Of a stretch of DNA of 64,000 nucleotides, positions 46,148 to 58,928 are shown one piece after another. The position numbers and the translations under genes were made by a program. Source of the stretch: Ancylostoma caninum (lineage: Eukaryota > Nematoda > Chromadorea > Rhabditida > Ancylostomatidae); NCBI GenBank assembly GCA_037903475.1, contig JBAJFG010000347.1:1550001-1614000 (forward strand). The letters run 5' to 3'. Position 1 is the stretch's first letter; each line of letters starts with the position of its first letter. Under the pieces are notes generated by a model that saw only the letters and a list, made by a program, of their open reading frames with translations, did no database searches and was not told the origin of the DNA.

Positions 46148-47688
46148 ATCGTTAAGGCTGCGATGGATCCAGGACAGCAGCAGCAACAATCCTCGATGGA
46201 CGTGAGGATCGGTCTATTTCTCCCTGAAATTATCGTATTTATAGAAGAATTTCGAAAGGGAGTCATATGTATCCAGGCTACAGAATTGCATGTATAGCGG
46301 ATCTTGCAGCTAAATCTCAAAGAAAGGTGTAAACTTACCAAAAATTAGAACTTTCAAGAACTTCACAAAGTGCGCTGCTCTAAAACCACCTGCCACCTTG
46401 AAGCTTATTCGTATTCTTCATGATACTGGACTAAAGCAAGACCTTTAACCTGCAGTAACACTTTAGCCCACCAACTTTTAAGCTGGAATTCCGTCCGATT
46501 GAATCCTTGATAAAACATAAGAGGGGAGGAGGGGATCCATTTAGGAGCGGAATTTGAAACCACGTGCCCAGATACAGAAATATAGAAGATACAAGGATTC
46601 TAGTGTGCTCATGCTACAGAAATTATAGAATTAATGAGATAACAGCTGTGGAATTAAAAGTGCAGACTTGCTCGTATCAAAGAAAACGGCTTACTTTCCT
46701 TGCGTTGTTCGTCCTGCAACTCAAACGGGACTGTAACCCGGAATATATCTATCCGACGAAATTAAAAATTTCAAAACTTGGAGTTGATCCATAGGAGCAG
46801 GCAGCACAAAAATCCGTTTGTATTATAATTGCGAAGTTTAAAAAAATCAAAGATTTCCGCCGAATCTTAAAACGTAATGTTCTGAGACTATGATGTGACC
46901 CATCAGAAGAGTATAGGGTATGCAGTAGATTTTTGATGCTGCTCCAGAACAATATGTATAATATGATTTGTGTTTATCGTTTCCAGTTGAACGAAAGACA
47001 ACACAACATGCTGGAATATCCTGAGATACGAGACAGATCCGCTTAGTCAAGTCGCAGCCTTGGCATTCATGAAAAGTTAACCACACAAACCATCTATGGT
47101 TCGTGCAACTGTTTATCGCCTGGATTAGGTAATTTTAGGAGGAGCAGGACGTGAGTTTTTGCTCACCACTTTTCGGCTGATCGTGTGTTTATGTATAAAA
47201 GCCCTGGTAGGTCGGGACCAACCCAGCCACATTTGCAAACTGCTTCCAAAGCGAATCTCGGCAATGACAACCAACACAACTGGCTGAGTTTTGGATAATT
47301 GACTGGCTATTCGATGAATGCCAAAAATGACTTGCGCACCTTAGCATAGTCCTAGTGAGAAATCTGTGAGAGATCTTCCAACAGAGCTTGACTTCAAGGC
47401 GAAACATAACCCTCTGAAGAGAAACAAGTGTTGTTACAGAAATTTAATGAATTACGTAATTGTTGAAACTCTCATAGGACCTACTGTTCACTTGAATGTC
47501 CAGTGGTTGTCCTACCTTTTAGCATTTATTGCTGATTGTTGGTGATCTTCGTGTTTTCCATAAAGTCTGCTACATGTTATTGTCAAAAATAACGGAAGAC
47601 GAATATTTAGCTTGATATTGGTGAAGGCACTACTCAAGCATGTTAGGGCATTTCCTAGAGAAATAAGGAACAACGTAGCACAACGCTG

Positions 47689-47750
47689 TTTCCCCGCAGT
47701 TAAGGTGCATTTATCTCCGTGCAGGAAAAATACAACCAACTGCAGAGAAA
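47689..47750. repeat. 62-bp hairpin element, copy 2
   Basis: Same design as 46087-46147: TTTCCCCGCAGTT at one end, AACTGCAGAGAAA at the other, and the shared inner word GCATTTATC. Confidence 0.45.
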
Positions 47751-47806
47751 GCAGTGAAGTTGTCACATTTCTGGACAATGAGCAGTGAAACTGCATCAAG
47801 AGTTTT

Positions 47807-47812
47807 TTTTAT
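47807..47812 (-). terminator. AATAAA poly(A) signal after the cysteine-rich frame
   Basis: On the minus strand AATAAA lies about 35 bases after the stop codon at 47847. The spacing is normal for a nematode 3' untranslated region, which is the main support for the frame being a real last exon. Confidence 0.3.
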
Positions 47813-47846
47813 TTCACCTAACGATGTGAGTGAACTATAAGGAATA

Positions 47847-48052
47847 TCAGCTGGAAAACCGCCGTCCATGGGGTAGTTTGGGCTTCAGGTCTGTAAATGT
47901 AGGTGTGGGCTCATAGTTGGCCCAGAGTGCTACTACATATTTCGCAACAGGGCAGCGTAGTGGGTCATAGGCTCCACACATAGGAATAGTAGAATAGCAA
48001 CACCCTGCACCTGGATCTCGATCACAGTAGAAGTGACGACAAGTGGACTGCT
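47847..48052 (-). CDS. Possible cysteine-rich terminal exon, unknown gene
   Basis: I do not recognise this protein. On the minus strand a GTGCAG acceptor precedes a frame beginning with STCRHFYCDRDPGAGCCYS, then MCGAYDPLRCPVAKY and a proline-rich end, stop at 47847. Six cysteines lie within about 40 residues, which suggests a small disulfide-bonded domain. An AATAAA follows at about 35 bases. I could not find a convincing upstream exon or signal peptide, so this could be chance. Two more minus-strand frames with cysteines lie downstream (46847-47086 and 47189-47407), without joinable splice sites that I can defend. Confidence 0.3.
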
Positions 48053-49475
48053 CTGCACCGCCAGCAGCGAAATGACGATGCAGCGATTGGATGTTGTTCG
48101 AACGAGCACTGTGATGTCGTCGAAATTCAGTGTGGGTTGGACCGAAAAACGTAGGAGGAGTCGTGCATATCAATCAACCTGGAGAGGCTTACAGTACGGC
48201 GCTAATTTCCCTAATCGGGTTACTGTCATCCAGGCGAGTGTTGCGCGCTTGCTGCACACAACAAGATGATTAATGAAACACCCCTAAGTACACGAATATA
48301 ATTGACCCATGACAGTAGAGCAGCCCTGTCAGTATGTCGACGACTACTACGGCGGCACCGTCGAGTACTGGATTAGCGGTGAGCCTCAATTACACTCAAG
48401 ACCTGGCCAAAATCTGCAATGCTGATTCTGGTGGTTCTAAACTGGTGCGATTCCCTGTACGATCTATATGAGCGATTCATCATCAAAGTTTTCTTTTCGT
48501 ACTCATATTCACAAAATTTTTCAGGCGTAATTCGATAGGTGTATGTATAGGATATGCAGGGTATTTGTCGTGGTTGAAATGCGGTAAAAATTTGTATGGT
48601 GAGAGCAAATTACGAGACTGATTCCCTGTCATAATAAATCACTTCGGTAGAATGTGAAGACGGGGTGATAAGATGCTAATTACCATAGAAAACACCGCTC
48701 TGGAGTTTCTTCGACTGTCCCGCCCCACCAAGAATAGAAATTTTTGGGATATATGTAACTATCACGACTATGCTGCACAGTACCAGGTATATCTCTATCA
48801 AATATTGTATCTAAAAATATTAGCTCTTCTAATTCGGCCATCATTTCTTTTGTATGTGTATTTAGCGCAACGCTTCATAAATTCAAAATCTCTTGGGTCA
48901 TCTTACTTTGCGTAAGTTCTGCAATTGTTCGTGCACATGGCAACATGAAGGGATTTTGCAAATAGCCTGCATTCCGGAGCATTTCCTTCGCTGGCCATGA
49001 CTTTTACCAGAACATCAACGATATCTTGATATCTCCAGATGCGGGGCCGAAAAGTTTCTTTAGGTGGCTGTCGCATATTCTTCGCAAATAGAAGATTTCA
49101 AAAGCCACGACGAATCCTCAACAGCGTTCTAGAGCTCTAGCATTTTAGTGCAGGTATCAGAGATCTGCTGCTTGATAGTCAACGTTCACACAGATGATGA
49201 CAATTTCATCGCGGACCCTGATCACTATGTAGTCAAAAAGGTGCAAAAAGGTCAGCCGCAAAAAAACTAACAAAACTTAGAACCATCCATGTAGCATTAT
49301 GGAGTCTTTGAGTTATTTATCATGCCTTATACAGCATGCAGTAAAGTGTGAGGACTTGTCGATGTAATCTATCAGCATTCCATTCTTTCAAAGGGAGTTG
49401 GTTTCGAGAGATAATGAGAACTTTTCCTGCAAGGGAATTCACCTGGAGGTAGCAGCAGGCTTTGTTAACCAATGG
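48053..49475. other. Region without recognised genes
   Basis: Nothing on either strand that I can support beyond the possible exon ending at 48052. Confidence 0.35.
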
Positions 49476-49556
49476 CACCTATCAAACCATCTACTGTTTG
49501 CTCCTCTCAGTGCTTTGATCACTGAGAGAAGCAAACAGTAGATGGTTTGATAGGTG
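49476..49556. repeat. Near-perfect 37-bp-arm hairpin
   Basis: Left arm CACCTATCAAACCATCTACT... and right arm pair at 36 of 37 positions around a 7-base loop (CTTTGAT). Directly after it a third, shorter copy of the arm (GGCAAACAGTAGATGGTTTG) follows. Size and shape are those of a microRNA precursor or of a very young inverted duplication. Confidence 0.7.
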
Positions 49557-52102
49557 GCAAACAGTAGATGGTTTGTATAGCCCTCTAAATTCAGTCTACT
49601 TGAGATCCTTAGCCCACTAGTACTTCAAAATCCTAGAGTGTTGTAAATTTGCATGAGAAAAAAAGAAGAATTTACACAAGAAGCGATAAAATGAAAAGAG
49701 AAAATTATATAACATTAAACAATTCCGGGATGTGATACTTTCGTTTGAGGAGGCGAGAACAAATGGCGCTAGAAGTGTTAAGATGTAAGATGCTAGATGG
49801 AAGATGCTAGATGGAAGAAGATCCCGATAGTGAGCCATTCAAAAAAAGTGTCCCTGGATGTTCTAATTTTTCACTTCCCAATCAACATGTTGTGGCTGCT
49901 CGCTCATTTTTTACTTGGGTGAACGCCCATCTTTCGTTTTCTAACTTCTCTTTTCCTCATCCTCACTATTCTCATACCATTCGTGACGCCTATCGCTATG
50001 GATTCGTATTGTCGTGCCCCGTGTGACGCTAATTTTGCACTTATTCAGCAACTGCTGGGATTCTTTCCAGGAAGGGAAGGCACCTATTACATGTTCAGGT
50101 GCTTCCGCTAGAGAAGTTGTTGCTGTCTCGTTGCGCCGTTACTCATCGAGAGGTTGGTTGCTTATGCGTTCTGTTGGAGTCTTGCCTTGAATAGGCTGCA
50201 CTCTACTATTGATAATGCTCTAAATCAAGGGAAGGGAAGGAATTTGTTCCACCGAATTCTAGCATTTTTCAACTCAGTTCTCGAGAAATTATATTTCAAA
50301 AAACGAAGCTATGTGTATTGTTTAAAAGTTTTGTGCCTACGAGGTTTTTAGGTGGTTTTTGTGCTATGTGTAACTAACATCGTCTACATGTAGTTAACAT
50401 TAATAAATAGATAGGAAAAGGGAAGGGAGGTGTTAGTGGTGGGGAGGGGTGAGAGCAATTACGAACCAGTACTTGTCGGTTCAATATAAATTGGCTTATT
50501 ACTCTACAGATAATATTTCAGAGCTCCAGTGGAAAATGTCGGAGAACGAGAGGCCGGAACGTAAGATCAGTCTTGCTGTCGAACTCAGAAATGATGCGCT
50601 AGAGTTCTGCGAAATGTTCCCGTTCCATTTCAAACGTGTGGCTAAAAAAATCATAATCATGCTTTTGACACAGTGAGGTTGGCAATTCCACAATAAATAT
50701 TTGGAAACCTTGTAAGAAGCAAGGGAACAAAAAACGCAACAGAATGCAGTTTCTGTTTTTTTTTTTTGCAAAGCAGCTGCTACTTCGCCGTAACTTTGAG
50801 GAAAAAAACGGAAATTGAACAAAAATTGAAAAACAAAAATTGCACAGACACTCCCCCAAAAAGGGTGTATGCCGCTCATGATGAGGCACGCGTAGATTCC
50901 TTGCAGACAGTTAGTGGTCAGCTAGGGCTACACTTATTGAAAGTCACAAGTAAAGGCCGCCTCCCCTCCAAAAACACTGAACAAGTGTTTACATAGATTA
51001 AGTGGTTAAACAAAAACAATCACATTATCCACTAGCAAATTTCGCCATCAAAGCGTTGAAACCTTCACATGCTAATTACAGCCCGATTGCACAATGTTGT
51101 TTGCTTACTCTAAAATTTTGAAATTTCTTCTCTGGTTACGTCGATTACTACTGGTTACTGTATTTAGCAATTAACGCACAAACTGATAGTGAACACCTCC
51201 TTGAAATACTAGTGTAAGAACTGGCCAAATTGTAGTTAGAATTGAGTAGTAAAATACCCCTTTGGTCAGGTCATTTCTTATCCAACTTTTGAGTCTAAGT
51301 GCTGCCTTTTGTTATATGTATATTGGCGCACTGCCTTGTTGTATTGACCAACGAAGTAAATAGTAAGATAGACAAATAAACAAACATGTTAACAAATAAG
51401 ACTCTGCGCCATGTGCCTTAGCACATTCTCTCAATCTAGCGCGAAAAAAGTGTAGCATAGACGGCACGTGCTCTCTTATACAATATGTTCTTTTCCAAAA
51501 AGTCAACCAACAGTAAAGAGCCATTAACGCTCATTAACGGAAAAAATGCGCATAAAGATTTGAAGGGTGTGCATAATTCACAGGTAGTACACAGCTTAAC
51601 CTTAATCAAGATGTACATGGCGGTGTTACGCAATGTGTTCATGTATTGCTGCGCTTCTGCACAACACTACAATGGTTCAGAATCCTAGCACATGGTCACC
51701 GTATGCACATGGCAGTCGTTTAATCAATAAATGGATCATAAATTATTCTAAAAAAATAAAAATAAAAGCAAACGGAAAAATCTCTCAACTTCCGTTTCGT
51801 ACTCTGCCCTTATACAGAAGCTGGGCTGAAAGCACATGACTTCCGCCAATACTTATCAATAAGGGAGGAGAAGCCCCAAGCTTCATCCTGAAATGTTCAT
51901 GGAAAAACTCACCAACTCAGTTGCATCCTCGTCCCCTTTATTAACCAGTTGATGGGGCAGGGGAAATACAGGACATTAATAATAATAGTAATGCTCTCAA
52001 ACTTGGGTAACTGAACCTCGTACATTGTCTGCGCATCCACACACCTGTTCCAACCTGTCCAGATAGGCTGTGTGATGAGTACGCAACAGTGCTGAACGTA
52101 TA
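49557..52102. other. Region without recognised genes
   Basis: Short motif-free frames on both strands only. A 14-base tandem duplication (GATGCTAGATGGAA twice) occurs near 49788-49815. Confidence 0.35.
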
Positions 52103-53038
52103 GTCTTTGTCACCACGGAACAAACGTCTGCAGCAGCACGGCCACGGCGGAGGCCGCCGCGCAGCCGCGGCGCAACACCGCCGCGAGGCTGTTGCGGGCG
52201 GCGTGGCGGGCATTTTGCCAGCTTTGGCAGCCGGCTGATTTATCGATTACTTCATTGCGGCCGGATTTCCGCCGTTTTTGTTCGTTCTTCTTCATGTTTT
52301 TTTTTATATTTTTTCCCTGTCTCGTTGATTTTCATCTTTTCCAGGCCAGAAGGAATGAAGAACGACGGCAAGTTTTACTTTCTGACTTTCTACAGCTCTT
52401 TGTGAGATATTTTGTCTATTCATTGTTTTCAAAATCTGACATAGCATTAGAATGCCACTGTTGGTGATCTCTAAAACTTCTTTCTTTTGCATTCGTCGGA
52501 ATTCAACATAATCGACATAGCTGCACCAGAAATTTCCTGCTTGGAAGTGTTTCATAGGACAACATATCCATTTCTCAGTGCTGTGTTCATTCTTATAGAG
52601 GATGCAATTTTTAACGGGTTAGAGGTGAATAAGACAATCGCTTAGACCTTGCCCGGTGGGATGAAGTCGAATGAAGGTGGATTGAAATTTCTATGCGTAT
52701 TTGTGCTTTGGATCGTGACTTGATACCAGCAAACATGCATAAATAAACATAAATGGTTTGCACTATAAAGTGATGTTAGCTCAGCATCCCTTCTGGCCTG
52801 GAATGGATGAAAAATTAACGAGACAGAAAAGAAAATGTGAAAAACTCTAAGAAAAACGAACAAAAACGGCGGAAATCCGGCCCCAATGAAGTAATCGATA
52901 AATCAGCCGGCTGCCAAAGCTGGCAAAATGCCCGCCACGCCGCCCGCAACAGCCTCGCGGCGGTGTTGCGCCGCGGCTGCGCGGCGGCCTCCGCCGTGGC
53001 CGTGCTACTGCAGACGTTTGTTCCGTGGTGACAAGGAC
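52103..53038. mobile_element. Foldback element with long GC-rich inverted repeats
   Basis: Left arm from GTCTTTGTCACCACGGAACA, right arm in reverse complement from GTCCTTGTCACCACGGAACA. The first about 190 bases of each arm are almost identical, including a very GC-rich block, and weaker similarity continues for another 60 bases (TTCCAGGCCAGAAGG). The spacer of about 430 bases is AT-rich and has no recognisable protein. Target duplication not clear. Confidence 0.75.
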
Positions 53039-53142
53039 AATACATAGAAGTGGTTAGTCAAGAGGGGACGGGAGGAAAAGATGACAAATTCGCCACTCCT
53101 GGGACCCAGATGGAGGTATAGGAAATATCAAATTCAACGTAA

Positions 53143-53167
53143 GCGTGATGCACATGGTGCATCACGC
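53143..53167. repeat. Near-palindrome, copy 1
   Basis: GCGTGATGCAC and GTGCATCACGC flank a 3-base centre (ATG). An identical 24-base copy lies at 53461-53484. Flanks of the two copies differ. Confidence 0.6.
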
Positions 53168-53460
53168 CATTTCCGTGCGTTTAAAACTACACTTTTCCGA
53201 CGACCTTTTCATACAACTACACCATTTAATACGGAGAACAAAATATCAGATGGGAGCTGTCAGAGCTCTCATTTTAGCGGGAGTCTCGAATAAAATATTT
53301 CTTGGAAATACGGATTTATGTCATAACGTTATGACCAGTTAGAAAAATATGTATCACTGAAATGCAGAATATTAGACACACTTTACGCTAGAAATGAAAA
53401 ATCGTAGCGAAGGAACGCCAGTTGTACGATCACACCGAAAAAACCGTTCCCCGGTTGCCA

Positions 53461-53484
53461 CGTGATGCACATGGTGCATCACGC
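53461..53484. repeat. Near-palindrome, copy 2
   Basis: Identical to the core of 53143-53167 in the same orientation, 318 bases downstream. It could mark the ends of a small element or a repeated binding site. Confidence 0.6.
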
Positions 53485-54743
53485 AGCGTGGCCAAAAAGA
53501 TATCGATTGGACATGCGCACTCGCCATGCAAAATTAGCTCGGTCCGCAATGTGTCAATAAATTATCCAAAGTAAATACTCAAAGAGTGATAACAGAAGTG
53601 AGGAGTAAAAATAAGCTAACACGAAATTCTTATGCACTTTATGAAGCATCCCCAATAATTCGACGACCTAATCCAGGATGGACCACCACCGGCAAGCAAA
53701 CACAGTAACTTTTGGAGTCCGCTGCAGAAGTAAGGAACAGCTGAGCAGAAATGAAGCATTTTTTGTTATGTAATTAGAGAAAACAAAAGTCAGGCAAAAG
53801 ACCTGCAATGATTCAAGAGGTGACCGGCATGGAATGTATAGTTGCACAATGAAAGGGAGAGGCAAGAAGCGAGCGAACCACATTGATGAGTTGCATACCA
53901 CCTTTGACTTATATTGCTTCCCAGAAAAAGAACAGAACTTGTTCCGAAAAAAAATCGCAAAAACACACAGAATTTGGTGTGGAGGGAGAAATCCCCGACA
54001 ATATGACAAAAAACATTGTATTCGCCATATTTGTTCCCCTACATACTTTTGGTTCTATTTTTGCAGCACATATTTTTTTATGATTCAATTGTGGAATCAT
54101 TTTTCGCATCCCTTCCCGGAGATTCTACTTCTTATCCCACCCAACCCATCCATCCACTCCCCTCCCCCCACGTGCAAGCCGTGCTTTCATGAGCTTTTGC
54201 GTAGCCAAACTTTGAAGTGAGCGTCTAGGAAGCTAACATTACTTAGGACTGCTGTGGCCATCAGAACTACGTATTACTCCTTTGCGGTGATCAGTTTATG
54301 TACAACATTTGCTACTTATTTGTTATTTCAAATAAAAAAGAACTTCCTACCATGTGTTCCATGAGACTTCAAGCTTGAAATTTGTTCATCTGATTTCATC
54401 ACAATACTCGCATAAGAAAATCTTAAGAGCTGTCGGATTTATAGCCAGGGATTTGCCGTTCGTTTCTATCATTGAAACTGATAGATTCAGATTTTCGTAT
54501 GTAAGTGTTATCTCTTAAAAACGAAATACTCTTGCAGCACGTTAACTATCACTACAACAATTCCTTGGAGTCTCTGCCACTGAAACGCATGAAAAGGCTA
54601 AGATTATAAACAGGGTTAAAGAAGGTCTCATGAGCAAAAGCAACGCTCCCTAACAAATTAACTATTGCAGAGTACAATAGAAATAATCCACCATTAGTGC
54701 TCAAGCAAGCAATGTGCAACTACCAAAATGGCGCTGTCATTAG
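53485..54743. other. Region without recognised genes
   Basis: A 128-codon open frame at 53834-54220 has no motif and a low-complexity proline-rich end; I do not call it a gene. Confidence 0.35.
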
Positions 54744-54748
54744 TTTAA

Positions 54749-55399
54749 AGGCAGCGTCCCACCTCAAAATCGTTTTTGAGATTTCAATTTTAAAAGAATC
54801 TCCAGGAGCTGGTGATCACAACGGTATACGTGATTCCATGCAATACTGCTGAAAAACCCCATTTCCGAGACCCAATTTCTAAGGAGCCTTTGGGCGGAGC
54901 CGGGGGTGGGGCTAAGTAACTTCCCGAATAATTCACTCCAGGAAGCGCGCTTTCTGAGAAAATTCGTATTTCTCATGAGAGTTCCTCATCAACTCCCTAA
55001 CGGAAAAGGAACTGTGCTGCATTTGCGGCGGGCAAGGGATTAGAACCCCTGCAACCCCGCATTGGCTCCGGAGCCAAGGTGAAATTGCAGGGTTTATGAA
55101 CCGTGAACTCCCTTGCTAGTCATAAATGGAAGACAATTTCTATTCTGTTAGGGAGTTTATGAGGAACTCTTACGAGGAATACGGATTTTCTCAGGGGATG
55201 TGCTTCCTAGAGTGAATTATTCGGAAAGTTTCTTAGCTCCGCCCCCGGTTCCGCCCAAAGGCTCCTTGAAAATTGGGGCTCGGAAATAGGGTTTTTCAGC
55301 AGTTTTACATGGAATCACGTATGCCGTTGTGATCACCAGCTCCTGGAGATTCTTTTCACATTGACACCTCAAAAACGGATTTGAGGTGGGACGCTGCCT
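54749..55399. mobile_element. Palindromic TTAA-target MITE
   Basis: Both halves mirror each other: AGGCAGCGTCCCACCTCA at the left and the same in reverse complement at the right. Mirrored blocks CCAGGAGCTGGTGATCACAA, GCCTTTGGGCGGA and AATTATTC extend the arms to about 270 bp. TTAA flanks each end (54745-54748 and 55400-55403). The central about 90 bp is a GC-rich unpaired stretch. No coding capacity. Its first bases match the smaller elements at 21386, 32571 and 5367, so they share one mobilising transposase type. Confidence 0.8.
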
Positions 55400-55403
55400 T
55401 TAA

Positions 55404-56437
55404 ACCGTATGTAGGAAGAGTAGAAGTAGGGCGCTTTCTTCTTTTCGAACACGAGATTACTGGATGACTTTCAGAAATTCAAAAGAGCAGAGGAAGTTGA
55501 TGAAATTCAAAAATAGCGAGTAACTGTACCAGTTAAACCGTGGCAATGCTGCTGTCAACAAGCATCCTTCCGTGTTCATTAGAAGACAACAGCTAACAAA
55601 TGACGGCGCATAGCCCCTCACGCAGGAGGTAGATACATAACTCTATAAGAGTTAAATTCCTGTGATATAAAAAAATCGTTGCTATTTTCAAAAATGTACA
55701 AGAATACAAAAGTGTTGGGAAGAACGTTAGCAAGAAAAGAATATGTCAGTTTCGTTTCGAAACTGTACATGTACAGAGGAAACAGCGCTTCTTAAAACGA
55801 GCCACAAGAAATAGAGCAAGAAACCTGGACAATAAAAATAGAAAAGTACGTACATACATGTTACGTCAGGAAAGCATTGAATTGTGCAGTAGGTAGATGA
55901 GCAAAAAAAGAGATGAACGTAGAAATAGGAAAATTAACATCATCGTGGAGTCACCGAGCTCGACATCACAGCCCCGATAGTTCTGGGAAATATAGTTATA
56001 GTACTGGGTGCGTTACGAGCACGAGCGTTTTTTAATCGTGCGCTAAACAGTTGCTATGCAATGGGGTCGCTCGCATAAGTAGTCAATAGGACGGGGCGCA
56101 ACCTGTAATTTTGTTATAAATCATCCGCTGGAAGAGGTCCAGCCAAAACTGCGAGCAGGATAATTGGTGAACATTCCTTGTGCATGCGGAAATCCCCGTT
56201 ATCATGTGGCACTCTCAGAAATCCACAATCAATAATCTACTAAGCCATTCTTGGAAAGGAGGTAGTGGCCCCTTTTCTGATGAGAGTAAATGCGTGTGCT
56301 GCAACAAGCGCGAAAAAAAAGCAAGATTGGAATTCCTTTAAAAAAATTCTACAGCGTAGAGAAACAACACACTTCAGCTCTGGTTAGTAATTATTATATT
56401 TAGGCTTTCAAAAAATTACGCTAGCTCCTTTGGCAGA
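55404..56437. other. Region without recognised genes
   Basis: No supported feature; A-rich and motif-free. Confidence 0.35.
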
Positions 56438-56439
56438 TA

Positions 56440-56741
56440 TAGTGGAGTCGTTTTGACAGTGCGTTTTCCGCGATAGCGGCTCCCTGGCATTGGAGCACGC
56501 AGCGCGGTCGGTCAAAAAGTTGACCTATGATTCATCTAGTGTCTTTGAAGAGTTTCGTAGCTTGTTTCTCCTTATATTGTTCTTCCTCAGCTCTTAGAAC
56601 AAATGAAGAAGGGAACAGACGATAAAACCCGTCAAAGAAGCCGGATCCGTCGTGGGTCAACTGTTTGACCAACCGCACTGCGTGCTCCAATGCCAGCGGG
56701 GCCGCTACTGCGGACAACGCACTGTCAAAACGACTCTACTA
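56440..56741. mobile_element. MITE with 90-bp inverted repeats, TA target
   Basis: Ends TAGTGGAGTCGTTTTGACAG and, in reverse complement, TAGTAGAGTCGTTTTGACAG; similarity runs about 90 bp through CATTGGAGCACGCAG and GTTGACC. TA flanks both sides (56438-56439 and 56742-56743). The centre is AT-rich. Confidence 0.78.
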
Positions 56742-57163
56742 TATGTACATAGGGAGCAAAGTATAACCCCAGAAAATAATGAGCATATAGCACAACCCAA
56801 GAAAATAATGAGCTGAGACTAGTACAAAGGAGAGAGGGTAGCGAATAAGTAGGCAGAGAACTCACTGGATGACAAGGCTGAAAATGATTCGCCTGACCAA
56901 AGAAAGAGGCAATAAAAATGGTGGGATTTCATATCTGTTTTTAGAGGGTGAACGAAATAGAAAATGGTCTTCTTAGTTCGCTACCCATCCTGGAAAACTT
57001 ATTCATTTCTCCTGGATCCTAAAACCCAATCCTTTTCAACCACTGCTAATAGTTTAGTTCTCCTTTCGAATTTTTAGAGAAATACTCAGACGAATTCAAG
57101 TTGGACAATGGGCGCTCCCATGTTATATTATCGCGGTGGTAAGAAGGGGGGGGGGGGGGGCGG

Positions 57164-58918
57164 CAATGAGGTACCCACACCTGTACCACCAGCCGCAATT
57201 AGTGGGTGCGGCGCCCACTAGGTGCCAGTTCATGAGCTGCGCTGTCGCTGGCAGCCCCTGCCGGAGCCTTGCGCTGCGTGCGCCCCCGACTCCGCCCACC
57301 CACCGCAGGTTTCGTGCGCGGCGATCGCAACGCGGCAAAAGCTGAAAATGGGCAAATGGGAGCGAAAATCGTCGGGAAAATGGTATACGATAGAGACAGC
57401 CAATAAAAGAGCAGATTTTCAAGATTTCCATGTTTTTTTGCAGCGATTTACTCAGGAAACTGCAAGTTTCCAACAGAACTACGTCGCCGAGAAAACGGTT
57501 TAAAAATTCTTCTGCAAATATCTCCACATTATCAGATATATAGACAAATAAATGGAAGCTTGTTCGCCTCCTTCAACAATCACACTTCGGCAACAACAAT
57601 CAGACTTCGACAGGAACTTTTCAACGCATGCGGGACTTCGTAAAAAATGAGGTGACCAAAGGGGACTTATAGCTGGAACTTGGATTTTGATTAGATATCG
57701 GTCCATTCCTTCGAAAAGAGTTGACTTAAATAAGAGTAGAATTAAAATTTACTTCGAAGATACCTAGCAGTGCCCACAGCGTCGTTGGTACTGAACGAGA
57801 TCTGCTCAAACTATGCAGTAAGATTACAGATGTTAATCTTCCTCCAAATGTCAGACGAGAACGCATTTTAATGATTTTGAGAGGAGGTATTGCTCCTGAA
57901 TCATCTGAACCTTAAATTTACAAGATGTAACATCAGTCCAGAGAACTTTCACCTATCAAGTTTTCCTAAATTACAATGAATGAAAAATTGCTGCATTCGT
58001 TTGCTTACAGCAATAAAAACACTAGTTACAAGAGTTCTTAACCCCCCTTCAACACAACTTCTTTGAATATCTTTTTACAAAATCAATCTTTTCGAATTTC
58101 ACCTATAAGTTTGAAAAATTATAACATGGTGTGTTATAATTGTAAAAACATTAACGTGTACCACGGTCAGTGCACTTGCTTACACTTGTTAACTTCTGTG
58201 GACATCCCGATGTGTAAGGACTGAAATTATTTTTTTTATTTCTTGGCACTCGCTTCATAGTTACAAAAAAATCAATATGGTGGTAAACCACCTTCGATGG
58301 CGTTCGAATGACATTGCATCTCGTAACCATGCTTCCAGGCATTGGGCATGTCTACAAGGCATTTCTAACACCTCAGCACGCCCTGGGTACGAATATCAAT
58401 TGATTAGCTGGCTAAAGAACGCTCATAAGCATATATGGGCTCACAAGAACAAGAATGCCATTTCAACCATAAAAGTTTAACCTGGCGAATGCTTCACGCC
58501 TGAAGCCTGAAGTCCACTAGTGAAGATAACGCCCGTGCAAACAAGAACTACTAGCTAAATCTAAGCTTAATTCAGACTAAACTGAATTTGAATTAAATTT
58601 AGACAAAACTAGCCTTACTGGTTAAATTTGAGTTGAACACCTGCTAAATACTTTGTGTTCAATACTAAATCACACTGAAACGCTTTCGCTGGCTTCACTT
58701 TCCCGCATTTCTTCCAATAAGAGCAATTTCCTCTTCGTAGAACGCAAGCCGACGCAATCGCAGCGCGCGCCGCACGCGGCGAAGTGGGCGGAGTCGGGGG
58801 CACATGCGGCGCAAGGCTCCTGCAGGAGCTGCCACTGACAGCGCAGCTCATGATCTGGCACCTAGTGGGCGCCGCACCCACTAATTGCGGCTGGAGGTAC
58901 AGGTGTGGGTACCTCATT
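57164..58918. repeat. Inverted pair of 175-bp GC-rich repeats
   Basis: The left copy (57164-57340) starts AATGAGGTACCCACACCTGT and the right copy (about 58745-58918) is its reverse complement, with roughly one difference in ten bases. The 1.4 kb between them has no recognisable gene. They could be the ends of one 1.75-kb DNA element or two separate insertions. Poly-G (57146-57159) precedes the left copy. Confidence 0.6.
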
Positions 58919-58928
58919 GTATGCACCC

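Noticed and set aside
46847..47407. Additional cysteine-containing minus-strand exons
   Set aside because: Cysteines are present but I found no splice sites in matching phase to connect them with 47847-48052 or with each other.
52110..53045. Alanine-rich open frames on both strands
   Set aside because: They are translations of the GC-rich arms of the foldback element.
53834..54220. 128-codon plus-strand open frame
   Set aside because: No domain motif, low-complexity end and no supporting splice or poly(A) context.
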